Notes under the pieces: generated by a model | The model's database searches: none | What the model was told of the DNA's origin: nothing | What the model saw: only the letters and a program-made list of their open reading frames with translations | Part shown: one piece after another, positions 30,603 to 40,069 of the stretch | Layout: each line of letters starts with the position of its first letter | How positions within the stretch are numbered: position 1 is the first letter of the stretch | Position numbers and translations under genes: made by a program | NCBI GenBank assembly: GCA_027066455.1 | Contig: JAMONT010000040.1 | Location: 1-40,069 of the forward strand | Length of the DNA stretch: 40,069 nt | Origin: Candidatus Altimarinota bacterium | Lineage (GTDB): Bacteria > Patescibacteriota > Gracilibacteria > BD1-5 > UBA6164 | Reading direction: 5' to 3'

Positions 30603-31568
30603 TTAATTTTTTTCAAAATCAATAGTTTTTTCTATTTCTATTTTCCCTTTTATAGTAAATCAAGCAGCTTTTTTATGTCCTCATCAACCAAATTTTTTTG
30701 CCATTTTTGAAACATCAACATCATCGTGAAGAGTTCTAAAAGAACCTTTTATATTTCCATCTTTTTCATATAACATTGAAGTTAATTTTATTTTAGAACA
30801 AGTATTTAAATAACTTATAGCTCAAGAAATATTTTCAGTAGTTGCTCCAATTTTTTGTAATTGTTCAGTTTTTATATATGAAGTCAAAATTTCTTTATCT
30901 AAAAAACTATTTGAAAAAATTTTTCCCCAAGTTTTTAAAGTTAAAAAATCATTTTTTCTAAAAAAATTATTTATAATATAATCTTTATCAGCTCAAAGTT
31001 GTATTAATTCTGAAGCATATTTTAAACTCAAAGAATTTGTATTTGAATGACTAAAATTTCAAGTATCAGTTAATAGTCAGCTTAAAAGACAAGTTGCAGC
31101 TCCAGTATCTATTTCTAAATTCAAAATTTTTGCCATTTCATAAATTATAGCAGTTGCAGAAGGATAATTTCATAATACTAAATTTTGTCTGGCAAAAAGT
31201 TCATTTGAAATATGATGATCTATTGAAATAGTATTATAATTTTTTTTATTAAAAATTTCAGAAAAATTATTTTCTAATCAAGTTTGTCATATAGAAGCTG
31301 TATCTACAAAAATTATTAAATCATAATTAGTAGAAAAATTGTTAGAATATTTTTGTGTATCTGGAATGAATTTTAATTTTTCAGGAATGTTGTCAACACA
31401 AAAAAGTTCTACTTTTTTATTTGATTTTATAGAATCAATTATTCTTTTTAATCAAGTTGCAGAACCAATAGTATCTCAATCAGGATTTCTATGGCTTATA
31501 ATTAGAATTTTTTTAGCCTCTAGAATTTTAGTAAAAATTTTTTTATAAATTTTTATTTTTTTTTGCAT
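30603..31568 (-). CDS. DHH/DHHA1-family phosphoesterase (NrnA-like)
   Basis: 321 residues. It has a DHH N-terminal domain with ISHRNPDGDTIGSATGLKR, LIIFVDTAS, SIDHHISN (the DHH motif) and SGLLTDTGNFSHSNT. It ends in a DHHA1 domain with a GSFRTLHDDVDVSKMA segment and the substrate-binding GGGHKKAAGFT. The four motifs carry the metal-binding Asp and His residues. NrnA-type enzymes degrade short oligoribonucleotides and pAp, or cyclic dinucleotides. The single-domain cytoplasmic length fits NrnA better than membrane GdpP. It is 41 bases upstream of the methyltransferase gene, so the two are likely one operon. Confidence 0.88.
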
Positions 31569-31640
31569 TTTTTTATGTCTAAAAAATATTTTATATACTA
31601 TATCTAAAAAAAAATATTTGTAAAGTTTTTCTGAAATTTT

Positions 31641-31832
31641 ATGTTAAAAGTTAATAATAAATTGTTAAAAACTATTTTCGTTAAAAACTATATATTTTTT
31701 GGCTTAGATAAATATATTAAGCTGTTTAAAAAATTTATACAAAACTATATTTTACTGATTATATTGAAACTAGTCAAAGCTTTTTTCACGAAAATCATCA
31801 TTTTTGTTTGACTTATTTGCAAAAAAGAATAA
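31641..31832 (+). CDS. Possible 63-residue basic hydrophobic peptide
   Basis: ATG at 31641 to TAA at 31830, beginning MLKVNNKLLKTIFVKNYIFF and rich in Lys, Ile, Phe and Leu, with one TGA glycine near the end. Codons GGC, CTG, GTC, ACG and ATC are much more frequent than in neighbouring genes, so it may be chance, foreign, or part of a leader for the rsmH operon. Confidence 0.2.
31664..31691. repeat. Direct repeat GTTAAAAACTAT, two copies
   Basis: Two exact 12-base copies at 31664-31675 and 31680-31691 in the divergent spacer, 16 bases start to start. They could be a regulator site; in AT-rich DNA chance is possible. Confidence 0.35.
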
Positions 31833-31910
31833 AACTATATATAAGATTTCCTTTATACAAAAATATTACAAATTAGTTTTTAACAATTTTTTAACAATTT
31901 AAGAGATATA

Positions 31911-32882
31911 ATGAAAAATATTGAAGAAAAACATATATCTGTTTTATACAAAGAATTGGTTGAAGCAATAGAGATTTTTGCTTGAAAACAAAATATTGTA
32001 GTTGATTGTACTTTATGACTGTGAGGTCATGCTGAGGGAATTATAGAAAAATTAAATTTTTGAGATGTGTTTATTTGATTCGATGCTGATTCTAGAAACT
32101 TAGTTTTAGCTCGTGAAAGATTAGAAAAAATAGAAAATATTAAAGTAATAGAAAATATTAAAGAAATTTCAGAAGATAGGAAAAATATTATTTTTATTAA
32201 TTCTAACTTTTTAAATTTAAAATTAGAATTAGAGAAAAGATGAATAAAAGAAATTACTTGAATATATTATGATTTATGAATTTCTTCAGTTCATATTGAT
32301 GAAGTTGATAGATGATTTAGTTTTAGGACTTGTTGACCTTTAGATATGAGGTTTGATACAAGTTGTGGAATTACAGCAAAAGAAGTTGTTAATTCTTATA
32401 AAAAAGAAAAATTGTATGAAATTTTTAGAAATTATGGTGAAGAACCTGCAAGCAAAAAAATTTCTGAAGCAATTTATAGAGAAAGAAGAGAAAAAAAAAT
32501 AGAAACCACAAAAGATTTACTTGAAATAATTGAAAAAAATTCTAGTCACCCAAAAGTGAAAACAAGAATTTTTCAAGCAATAAGAATAGAAGTTAATAAA
32601 GAATTAGAAAATATAAAAATTTCTTTAGAAGATGCTATAGAACTTTTAACAAAAGATTGAACAATATTTGTTATAAGTTTTCATTCTTTGGAAGATAGGA
32701 TTACAAAACAAACCTTTAAAAAAGAGTCCAGAGACTGTTTCTGTTCTGATATGATTTGTATTTGTAAACATATAAAAACATTAAAAATACTAACAAAAAA
32801 ACCAATTTTACCGACAAATAATGAAATTCAATACAACTCGAGGGCAAGAAGTGCAAAAGCCAGAATAGCTAAAAAGCTATAA
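31911..32882 (+). CDS. rsmH: 16S rRNA (cytosine-1402-N4)-methyltransferase
   Basis: 323 residues. It methylates C1402 of 16S rRNA. Motifs: [13 protein letters not shown], the SAM loop DCTLGLGGHAEGI (two glycines from TGA), [42 protein letters not shown], a helical insertion with a [15 protein letters not shown] helix and the final [14 protein letters not shown]. The C-terminal [15 protein letters not shown] matches the RSAKLR-type end. It precedes an ftsL-like gene, the usual start of the division and cell wall (dcw) cluster, but the cluster then breaks off into recR. Confidence 0.95.
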
Positions 32883-32917
32883 TTGAATTTTATTATTTAA
32901 GAGAAAACTTAAAATAA

Positions 32918-33289
32918 ATGAACCCTAATCTAATTATTTTAAAAAGCTCGGCTCCAAGGTTTTTTTCGAAAAGAAAAACAACTAGAGATGAATTCAAACT
33001 TGGTATGACAACAACTTATATAATGATGTTGTTATTTATATGAGTTCTTTGAATTTATTATGTTTGGAGTTTGAACGTAAATGCTACAAACGGTTATATG
33101 ATTAGGAATTTGGAGGCTGAAAGAAAAAGTCTGATAGTAGAAAAAGATTTACTTGATATAAAAATAGCAGAATTAGAAAGTTTATCAAACTTGAGATTAA
33201 AATGAGTTAAATGAAAAGTTAAAATAACAGAAATAAAATATTTGGTGAAAAAAGATTGAGAACAATATGCTTATAATGATATAAAATAA
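32918..33289 (+). CDS. FtsL-like septum protein
   Basis: 123 residues. It has a basic cytoplasmic N-terminus (PRFFSKRKTTRDEFK), one transmembrane helix (TTTYIMMLLFIGVLGIYYVW) and a coiled-coil segment (MIRNLEAERKSLIVEKDLLDIKIAELES). This is the topology of FtsL/DivIC, bitopic division proteins that bridge FtsQ and FtsW/FtsI. Sequence identity in this family is always low, so the call rests on architecture and on its place 35 bases after rsmH. In-frame TGA is used four or more times. Confidence 0.7.
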
Positions 33290-33296
33290 AAAAAAT

Positions 33297-33905
33297 ATGC
33301 CAGAAGCTTTGAAACAATTAATTAATATAATATCCTTATTACCTTGAATTTGAGAAAAGTCAGCTAATCGTTTGGCTTTTTTTTTGCTAAATTCAAATGA
33401 AAATTATATAGAAAATTTTGCTTCTAGTTTAAAAAATATAAAAACAAAAGTAGCTAATTGTAAAAATTGTCATAGTTTGGTTGACAGTTCAAAAGAATTA
33501 TGTAATATTTGTTCTAATTCTTCAAGAAATAAAAACCAAATCACAATAGTTGAAGAATATTTAGATTTAATTACAATTGAACAAGTTGGGATTTTTGACT
33601 GAGTTTATCATATCTTATGATGAGCAATTTCACCTATAAATTGAGTTTTTATTTGAGATTTGAATTTTGAAAGTTTGTTTGAAAGATTATTTAATTTAGA
33701 TGAAAATATTGAAATAATTTTAGCTACAAATCCAAATATAGAATGAGAAGCAACAGCAACTTATATAAAAGAAGAAATAAAAAAAAGGTGACTTAATAAA
33801 AGAGTTAAAATTACTAGGATTTCTAGATGAATAAGTGCTGGTTATATAGAATATGCTGATAATATTTCTATAATTAATTCTATAAAGGGAAGAGTAGAAT
33901 TTTAA
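33297..33905 (+). CDS. recR: Recombination protein RecR
   Basis: 202 residues. Helix-hairpin-helix segment LLPGIGEKSANRLAFFLL, a C4 zinc finger (CKNC...CNIC), and a Toprim domain ITIVEEYLDLITIEQVGIF, YHILGGAISPINGV, ATNPNIEGEATATYIKE. RecR with RecF and RecO loads RecA at gaps; recF is also in this window at 39417 on the other strand. It starts 7 bases after the ftsL-like gene and ends in a strong hairpin. Several zinc-site and Toprim glycines are TGA-coded. Confidence 0.95.
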
Positions 33906-33943
33906 AAAAAATCTGAAAAAATTAATTTTTTCAGATTTTTTTT
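33904..33943. terminator. Terminator after recR
   Basis: A perfect 20-base-per-arm palindrome centred on ATTAAT (33921-33926), with A and T runs at its ends. It lies between recR (plus) and the pilin gene (minus) and can serve both. Confidence 0.85.
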
Positions 33944-33988
33944 ATAAACTTTCCTTTTTAAATTATATTTTTAGATTAAATTAAAGAA

Positions 33989-34561
33989 TTAATAAGCCAA
34001 AGAAGTTTCAGAATTATTCTCTACAATATTTCAGTCAATTGCTTTTATTAATCCAGAAACATCATTAACTGTATCTATTTTATAATAGTATCATTCCAAT
34101 TTTGCTATTTTTTTTCAGATATTATTTACAGTTATTCCACTTATTTGCCAAAAATATTTTCATTTCTCTAAATCATAAACATAAGCATAAATATAAGAAT
34201 TTCATTCAGCATCTTTATAATCATTAATATTTTCTCAGATATTCACAAAACTTAATTCTCAAGCATTATAATTTACTCAAACATTAATGTTTGTTCCAGA
34301 AGCAAAAGTCAAACTATTATCTAATTGATTTTGAATTTTTGGAGTTTTTAATAAATCTTTTAAATAAATTTTATTATTAGCAGCAACAATAACAGATATT
34401 TTTTTATTTATACTTTGCAAATTAACTTCTGTTTTTGTATTTTCAGATTCTTTTGTATAACTATTAAAATTGATAAAAGAAATAGTTGCTAAAATAGCTA
34501 ATATTATTATTGTAATTATTAGTTCAACTAAAGTAAAAGCTTTTTTATTTTTATTTATCAT
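33989..34561 (-). CDS. Type IV pilin-like protein 1
   Basis: 190 residues. Prepilin signal KNKKAFTLVELIITIIILAI: a short basic leader, cleavage before Phe, then Glu at position 5 of the mature helix. The remainder has SFINFNSYTKES and a KETKTEVNLQSINKKI segment homologous to pilin 2, so the pair arose by duplication. The N-terminal helix embeds in the pilus core. Glycine here is mostly TGA-coded, whereas in pilin 2 it is mostly GGT. This suggests it is expressed less and is a minor pilin. Confidence 0.88.
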
Positions 34562-34623
34562 TTTTTATTAGTTTTTTTACAATATATTAAAAATAATAAG
34601 TTAAATTATTTTCATTAAACTAT

Positions 34624-34650
34624 AAAAAAACTCTTTAAAAGAGTTTTTTT
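34624..34650 (-). terminator. Hairpin between the two pilin genes
   Basis: AAAAAAACTCTTT (34624-34636) pairs with AAAGAGTTTTTTT (34638-34650). On the minus strand it follows pilin 2 and precedes pilin 1, so it may attenuate transcription of the second gene. Confidence 0.7.
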
Positions 34651-34666
34651 ATAAAATTTTTATAAA

Positions 34667-35245
34667 TTAATTAGAAGCATAAGGAAGATTTACAGTACTA
34701 TTATTAGTTACTGCAGCAGTAGCATGATTATAATCTTTTATTAAACTATCAGTATCAGTACTAATACCTTTGTAATAATAACCTTCAACTTTAGCAATTG
34801 CATTACCAGCAGCATCTTTTGTATTACCAGCTACTTGATAAAAAGTTTTAGCACCATCTACAGCATAAGCAAAAACATATTCATTATCATCATTATCTCT
34901 AAATTTAGAACCATCTTCTCCTAAATTTTTAAAATTAATATTACCAGCATTATAGTTTATTCAACCTGTAAGAGTAACACCAGAATTAAAAGTACCAGAA
35001 GTAAGTATATTAGCAGTTAGACCTGTACCTGATAAAACATCTTTTAAATATATACTATTATTAGCAGCTACAACTGTAGCAGTTTTTTTAGATATATTTT
35101 GTAAATCAGTAACTACTTTTGAATCTTTAGCATCTTGAGTATATTGTCCAAAATTTAGGAAAGCAATTGTACCTAAAATAGCTAAAATTGTAATAACTAC
35201 AATTAGTTCTACTAATGTAAAACCTTTTTTACTCATATTTTTCAT
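34667..35245 (-). CDS. Type IV pilin-like protein 2 (probable major pilin)
   Basis: 192 residues. Prepilin signal KNMSKKGFTLVELIVVITIL with cleavage after Gly and Glu5 in the mature helix. The ATG at 35245 is used; an internal ATG at 35236 also leaves the signal intact. Most glycines are GGT, GGA or GGG and only one TGA is seen, like rpsB and unlike pilin 1. It has its own -10 box and a downstream hairpin. It is probably the abundant pilin, polymerised by a PilB not in this window and retracted by PilT at 9781-10860. Confidence 0.9.
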
Positions 35246-35302
35246 AATTTTTTATATATTAGTTTATAAAATTTTTTTAGTATTTTGTTTTGTAATCTTT
35301 TT

Positions 35303-35308
35303 ATTATA
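35303..35308 (-). promoter_or_regulatory. -10 box of the pilin 2 gene
   Basis: TATAAT on the minus strand, 58 bases upstream of the ATG. The -35 region (ACTTTT at 35330-35325) is weak. Confidence 0.45.
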
Positions 35309-35677
35309 TAAAAATTAAAAAAAGAAAAGTATTTATTTAAATATTTTTTTAAAAGTTTATAAATTTTATAAAAAAATAAATTTATATATCTTATAAATTA
35401 TAAAAAAATAATTTTTATTAAATAATAATTTTTGTTTTATACTTTTTATTATTTGAAAAATTTAATGTTTATAAAATTTAAGTATATATAGTTTAGTTTT
35501 TAGATAAAAATATAACCCATTAAAATAAATATTTAAATAAATAAATTAATTCTTTAAATTTAAATTTTTATTATAGATTACTATTTGTCCTTGTAATTTC
35601 AGAACACAAGCATTTTAACATATTTTTTTTATAAAACAAAATAAATAAAATAAAAAAGTCAAGTTATTTAATATATT

Positions 35678-35700
35678 TTTAATATAAGCCTTATATTAAA
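35678..35700. promoter_or_regulatory. Operator-like inverted repeat
   Basis: TTTAATATAA-GCC-TTATATTAAA: ten perfectly paired bases on each side of three GC-rich bases, in the noncoding region between the pilins and mscS. No run of T follows, so it is more likely a protein-binding site than a terminator. Confidence 0.4.
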
Positions 35701-35899
35701 GGATATACTAAACTATTTTACAAAACTATATTTTATATTTTTAAGTATTTTTTTTTTGTTAAATATATTTTTGCTAAATATTTTTAAATTTAGAAAAAAC
35801 CTAAATATATTATTTAAAGTTACAATAATTTATTTTTATTTTGCATTTTAAAAAAAAATATATAAAATGCCTACAATCTTAAAATTTAACTAAAAAAAT

Positions 35900-36745
35900 A
35901 TGCCAGAAATAAATAATATATTTACTAATCTAGATTTATCTAAATATCTAAATCTTTGAATAGAATGAACTTTGTCTTATGCTCCAAAAGTTTTTTGAGC
36001 ATTAATTACTTTGTGGATTTGATTCAAAATAATCAACTTTTTACTAAAAATTGTTGATAAAGCAATGAAAAAATCAAAAATTGATAGAGCATTAACAAAA
36101 TTTGTTGAATCAATTATTTCAGCAATTTTGAAAGTTTTACTTATTTTGAGTGCAGCTTGAATGCTTTGAATTGAAACAACTTCATTTATTGCAATTCTTG
36201 GTGCTGCCTGACTTGCTATAGGTATGGCTCTTTCTTGAACTTTACAAAATTTTGCTGGTTGAGTTATGATTCTTTTATTCAAACCTTTCAAAATATGAGA
36301 TTTTATAGAAGTTTGAAATTATTCTTGAGTTGTAAATGAAATCCAAATTTTTAATACTTATTTAATTACTCTTGATAAAAAAACAATAATTATTCCAAAT
36401 TCTGAAATTTCAGGAAAAACTCTTACAAATTATAGTTCTCATTCAAAAAGATTAGTTGAATTTAATGTTTGAGTTTCATATTCTGAAAATATTGATAAAG
36501 TAAAAATTACTTTAGAAGAAATAGCTAAAAAAGATAAAAGAATTTTTGAAGAAGAATGAATAAATATTTTTTTATCTGAATTAGCAGATAGCGCTGTTAT
36601 TTTCAAAATGAGAGTTACAGTAAATACTCCAGATTATTGGCCAGTTTATTTTGCTGTTTTGGAAGATATTAAAAGAACATTTGATGAAAGATGAATTTCT
36701 TTTCCTTTCCCACAAAGAGATGTACATATTTATAATGAAAAATAA
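35900..36745 (+). CDS. mscS: MscS-type mechanosensitive channel
   Basis: 281 residues, close to E. coli MscS (286). A first helix (SYAPKVFGALITLWIGFKII), a second (IISAILKVLLILSAAGMLGI), and the Gly/Ala-rich pore helix TSFIAILGAAGLAIGMALSG with TLQNFAGGVMILLFKPFKIGD. The cytoplasmic beta domain has VNEIQIFNTYLITLD, IIIPNSEISGKTLTNYS, and the C-terminal ISFPFPQRDVHI, the classical MscS end. It opens under hypo-osmotic membrane tension. It is transcribed on its own and its stop lies 13 bases before the convergent PLD stop. Confidence 0.95.
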
Positions 36746-36757
36746 TTTTTTGTAAAA

Positions 36758-37792
36758 TTATTTAAAATCCTGATTAAAAAAAACTAAAAACTTTTTTATA
36801 ATTTCAGGATTTTTTAATAAAAGTCACATTTCTCTATTTTGGTTTATAGAATTTTTATTGAAATTTACAGATCAAATATACAAAATTTTTTCATCAACTA
36901 AAAATGCTTTTGCGTGGATATTTTTTTGTACTTTCACTCTTATTCAAGCATTTTTCAAAATTTGTATATTTTCTATATTTGTTTTTCTATCTCAAAAAAT
37001 TATTTCTAAATCAATATTTTTTTTATTTTTTAAATATAAAATTTTTTCCAAAAATTCATCTCAAACAGAAGGAATATACATTTGCAAAGAAATTTTGGCA
37101 GAATTAAATAAAATATCAAATTTTTCTTTTGTATAATTAGGACTTAAAATAATATTATGATCATAAACAAAATCTTTTTTTCATTCAAAATCACTTAAAA
37201 ATATTTTTTTAAATTTTTCTTTTAAATTAAAATTTTTTGTAAATATAAAAAAATCTATATTTTTTTTGAAAGTAGAATAAGTAAAATTTCAGCTAGAAAT
37301 TATTAGTTCATCATCAATTATCATCATTTTAGAATGATTTAATTTGAAATTTTTAGGATTTGACCAATTTACTAAAATTCAATTTTTTTTGAATTCTAAA
37401 AAAGTTTTCATATTTAAATTAGCAGATTTATATATATTTTTTTCTAAAACAATTTTTACTTCTACTCATCTTTTTTTTGCCATAATAACAGCTTGTCTAA
37501 TATTTTTATTTGTAAAAATATATACTTCTATATAAATATTTTTTTTAGCATTTTTTATTTTTTCTATTATTTTTTTAGAAATATTTTCTCAAGTTTTAGT
37601 TTTAAAAATTTCAATATCATCTATTTCTTTTATTGTTTCAAAACTAAAATTTTTTAGCTCTTGTTTCAAAATATCTTGCTTAACTAATTTTTCTTGCTTA
37701 GCTTTATGAAAATTGAAATATTCTAAAGAAAAGGGAATTGCTAAAGTTAAAAAAAGAATTATTCAAATTGTTGTAGTTAAAATTTTTTTCAT
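36758..37792 (-). CDS. Phospholipase D-like protein, membrane-anchored
   Basis: 344 residues. An N-terminal hydrophobic segment (KKILTTTIGIILFLTLAIPF) anchors it. Two PLD half-domains follow, each with HxK: LNHSKMMIIDDELIISSGNF and NIHAKAFLVDEKILYIGSVNF, with the usual Asp and GS/GN residues downstream. The two together form one active site. Relatives include cardiolipin synthases, phospholipases and Nuc-type nucleases; the Lys-rich, single-helix form here looks like an exported nuclease or lipase. It lies downstream of a TGP-tailed surface protein, separated by a terminator. Confidence 0.85.
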
Positions 37793-37826
37793 AATTTTTT
37801 ATATTTATCAAATGAAAAATAAAAAA

Positions 37827-37852
37827 AATCTTTTCTTAAAGAAGAAAAGATT
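37827..37852 (-). terminator. Terminator after the second TGP-tailed protein gene
   Basis: AATCTTTTCTT (37827-37837) pairs with AAGAAAAGATT (37842-37852) around AAAG. On the minus strand a run of eight T's follows (complement of 37821-37828). Confidence 0.75.
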
Positions 37853-37875
37853 AAATTAATTTTTAAATATTTTTT

Positions 37876-39318
37876 TTAACTTTGTTTTTTTCTAAAAAAT
37901 ATAAAATATAATCCAGAAAGTAGCAAAGAAAATAATATAAATAAAACAGTCTCGGTTGGTCAAGTTTGAATTTTTGTAACATCAGAATATTCTTTAGAAT
38001 CTATTTCTTTTCATTCTTTTTTACATATAGCTTTTATTGCAAAATCTTCATAAGTTATTTCTTTTGCTTCTTTTATAAAAATAGTATATCTATTTTCTTT
38101 AATATTTTCTATTAAATTAAAAGCTTCTCAATCTTTTTTAAAAACTCTATAACCTGTAGCATCTTCTACTTTATCCCAAGATAATATAGATTTTGTTTTT
38201 AATTCAGTTAATTTTAATCAAGAAATTTTTGTTTCTTCACAAGCTCAAGTTTTTGTAACAGCTTTTTCTTCTTTTTTAATTTTTTCTTTTTTCTTTACAG
38301 GTTCTTTTTCTTTCTCTATAACTTTTTCTCAAATAACTGTAATTGTTTTTGCAGCTTTTTGTTCATTTTTATTTCACATATCATCAGAAATTTCTAAATC
38401 TATTGGATAATCTCAAGCTTTATCTGGAGCTGGAAAATTTCAAATATGTTTTCATTCCATATCTTCAGTTAAGCTATAAACAGCATCATCTACAGTAATA
38501 CTTACTTCCATATCTGGTTGAGTTAAAACTTCTACATTTATTGTATCTCAAGATTTTATATTATCTTCTGGGTCAATTGTAAAACCTCTTGAAATTGGAG
38601 GGACAGAATTAACTTCGAAAGTTATTTTTTTACTTTTACCAATAATATTTTCATCTCCATCAAGTAAAAGAGCTTGAATAATATTAGTTCAATCTGGAAG
38701 TTCAGTTAATTCTTTATTAAAAATTCCAGAACTATCAGCTACTACTGAATATGTTTTATTGTCATTTAATTTAATTTTAACTTTGTAATTCTTTTTTGCT
38801 TCTCAAAGAATTTTTACAGAATTTTTTCAAATAGTTTCATTATTACTAGGAGAAGTTATAGAAATTTCTTCTGTTGTAACACCTCATCAAGTAACTGTAA
38901 TGTCAGCTTCTCAAGTTGGTCAATCATCATTACTAACATCTTCAGAAGCTACAGCAATTGCTTTGTTTCAGGGTTTTAAAAATTTTATAGAATTCTCAAA
39001 TTTTTTAACTCATTCATCAGAACTAGTAAAAGTATAAGAAGGATAAACACTATCAGCAAAACCAAAGAAATCTACTTCTCAAGGAGTTGTATTTATTCAT
39101 TCAACTAAACCAATTGTTCAAGTATAATTTTTATCAATATCACCATTTTCATCAATAGCTTTTATAGTTATATCAACAGCTTGTCAAGCTTCTATTGTTG
39201 TAGGATCCAAAATAACTTTGAATGAAACCACTTCAGCAAATACATTTGCTTTAAAGGAAAACAAAAGTATAAAACTCAAAATAAGAATTTTAAAAATCTT
39301 TTTCAATTTTCTTTCCAT
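37876..39318 (-). CDS. Secreted Ig-like surface protein with C-terminal TGP-type sorting signal
   Basis: 480 residues. A signal peptide (ILILSFILLFSFKANVFA), several beta-sandwich repeats resembling Ig-like domains (for example VDITIKAIDENGDIDKNYT and ITSPSNNETIGKNSVKI), a Lys/Glu-rich linker (KEKEPVKKKEKIKKEEKA), and a fibronectin III-like module (SILSWDKVEDATGYRVFKK). It ends in a tripartite tail: IQTGP, hydrophobic TVLFILFSLLLSGLYFIFF, then RKKQS. The tail resembles that at 10885-11739 closely (TGPxTxxLxLLxxLLSGxYF), so both are probably handled by the same sorting enzyme. The sortase could be the one fused at 19536-25796 or another elsewhere in the genome. Confidence 0.8.
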
Positions 39319-39416
39319 AATTATTTGTTTAAAATTAAAATATTATATATATTCTACAGGACTTTTAGTTAAATAACAACTTTTTTTATAAAAAAGGTAT
39401 TTACAATTTTAGTTTT

Positions 39417-40069
39417 TTATTTTAAAAATATTTTTTTTATAGTATTTTCTTCCAAAGAAAAATTGTCAGAAATTGCTGTAACTATAGTTTGAAATCAGCT
39501 TAATTTAGACAAAAGTAGCTTTTGATGATTTCCATCAAGTTCACTTAAAAAATCATCTATTAAAATTATTGGAATTTCTTTTGTATTTTTTTCTAAATAA
39601 TTTATTTCTATGAATTTTAAACCCAAAATAACACTTTTAATTTCTCATCTAGAAGCAAAATCAATTATTTTATAATTATCAACTTTTATGTTAAAATCAT
39701 CTAAATGTGGTCAAATAGTAGTTCTTCATAAAATTATTTCTAAATCCAAATTTTTTTTTAAATAATTCTCTAACTCTTTTTTTATAATTTCAGAAAAATT
39801 TTGCTTTGTTAAAAGAGGATTTTGTAAATTTATTTTAGATTCATATTCAAAAGAAATTTTTACATTTTTATTTAAAAAATATTTTTCCAAATTTCAAATA
39901 TCTTTTTTTATAAAATTTATCAAATTTTTTCTATATTTATAAATAATTATTATAGATTTTATTAGCTCTCAATCCCAAAAATTCAAACTTTCAATTTTTT
40001 CTTTCTTTTCTTTTATAGCTTTTAATAATTTATTTCTTTGTTTCAAAATATTTTCAAATTTTTTATAAT
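39417..40069 (-). CDS. recF: RecF, C-terminal part (gene continues beyond the window)
   Basis: About 217 residues. The end of RecF is clear: a helical middle (KFENILKQRNKLLKAI), GTTIGPHLDDFNI, DFASRGEIKSVILGLKF corresponding to the S-x-G-x-x ABC signature, and IIDDFLSELDGNHQKLL as the Walker B and D-loop. It continues with IVTAISDN and stops at TAA 39419-39417. RecF recognises gapped DNA junctions and works with RecR (33297-33905). The N-terminal Walker A lies outside the window. Confidence 0.9.

Larger units (their letters stand above)
31569..31910. other. Spacer between the DHH gene and rsmH
   Basis: 342 bases between divergent genes. It contains a TTGACT at 31808-31813, two copies of GTTAAAAACTAT (31664-31675 and 31680-31691), and paired TTTTTAACAATTT repeats just before rsmH. 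A 63-codon open frame (31641-31832) is listed separately. No RNA gene is apparent. Confidence 0.5.
35246..35899. other. 654-bp non-coding region between pilin 2 and mscS
   Basis: No code-25 ORF longer than about 20 codons was found on either strand. It contains the pilin -10 box, a dyad at 35678-35700, and a short less AT-rich stretch with CCTTGTAATTTCAGAACACA near 35590-35610 that might belong to an RNA. No tRNA, RNase P or tmRNA signature was recognised. Confidence 0.55.

Noticed and set aside
31736-31862. DnaA boxes (TTATACAAAA twice)
   Set aside because: They differ from TTATNCACA at key positions and there is no dnaA or dnaN nearby, so an origin cannot be supported despite recF at the window end.

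Overview
The window is about 40 kb of very AT-rich DNA that can only be read with genetic code 25 (UGA = glycine; stops UAA and UAG). TGA falls in frame at invariant glycines of adenylate kinase, RsmH, PilT, FtsE, SufB, the T4SS ATPase and ribonucleotide reductase, while TGG still fits Trp and the only Trp tRNA present has anticodon CCA. This code, small compact genes, type IV pili and secretion-type genes point to Candidatus Gracilibacteria (BD1-5/GN02) or Absconditabacteria (SR1). I cannot separate the two from this window, and the UGA-reading tRNA-Gly(UCA) is not in it. All coordinates below were read with code 25.

Layout. 1-5.1 kb: a partial unknown gene, a large orphan (possibly GHMP-kinase-like with a winged helix), then nrdJ-like reductase, Nudix and HD hydrolase. 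5.2-9.8 kb: tRNA-Phe, a T4SS pilin-like membrane protein, ftsE-like ATPase, a small membrane protein, adk and sufB. 9.8-15.4 kb (minus): a co-directional surface/secretion block of a small membrane ORF, a VirD4/HerA-type ATPase, a VTC-domain protein, a secreted protein with a TGP-type sorting tail, and PilT. 15.5-19.5 kb: tRNA-His, rpsA, rpsB, a DUF4870/Tic20-like membrane protein, tsf, tRNA-Trp and tRNA-Lys. 19.5-25.8 kb (minus): one 2086-residue gene. 26.0-29.0 kb: an AAA ATPase and nuclease-like pair, then queA. 29.1-31.6 kb (minus): RumA-family methyltransferase and DHH phosphoesterase. 31.9-33.9 kb: rsmH, ftsL-like, recR. 34.0-35.2 kb (minus): two type IV pilins. 35.9-40.07 kb: mscS, then on minus a PLD protein, a second TGP-tailed surface protein and the 3' part of recF.

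The main discovery candidate is the 2086-residue gene. It encodes a signal peptide, a galactose-binding-like domain, 13 tandem SdrD_B repeats, a Lys/Pro/Glu-rich linker, an LPKTG motif and then a complete sortase domain with His1919, Cys1990 and Arg1999. An adhesin stalk, a sortase-type motif and a sortase are thus in one exported chain, which suggests an autosorting adhesin. Two other secreted proteins in the window end in a TGP motif, a membrane segment and basic residues, so they may be substrates of the same or a related enzyme. A second candidate is the tightly coupled ATPase plus PD-(D/E)XK-like gene pair, which looks like a compact defence module. Other oddities are a reductase lacking the conserved active-site Asn, a GC-rich palindrome inserted in frame in the secretion ATPase, and TGA avoidance in rpsB and one pilin gene.
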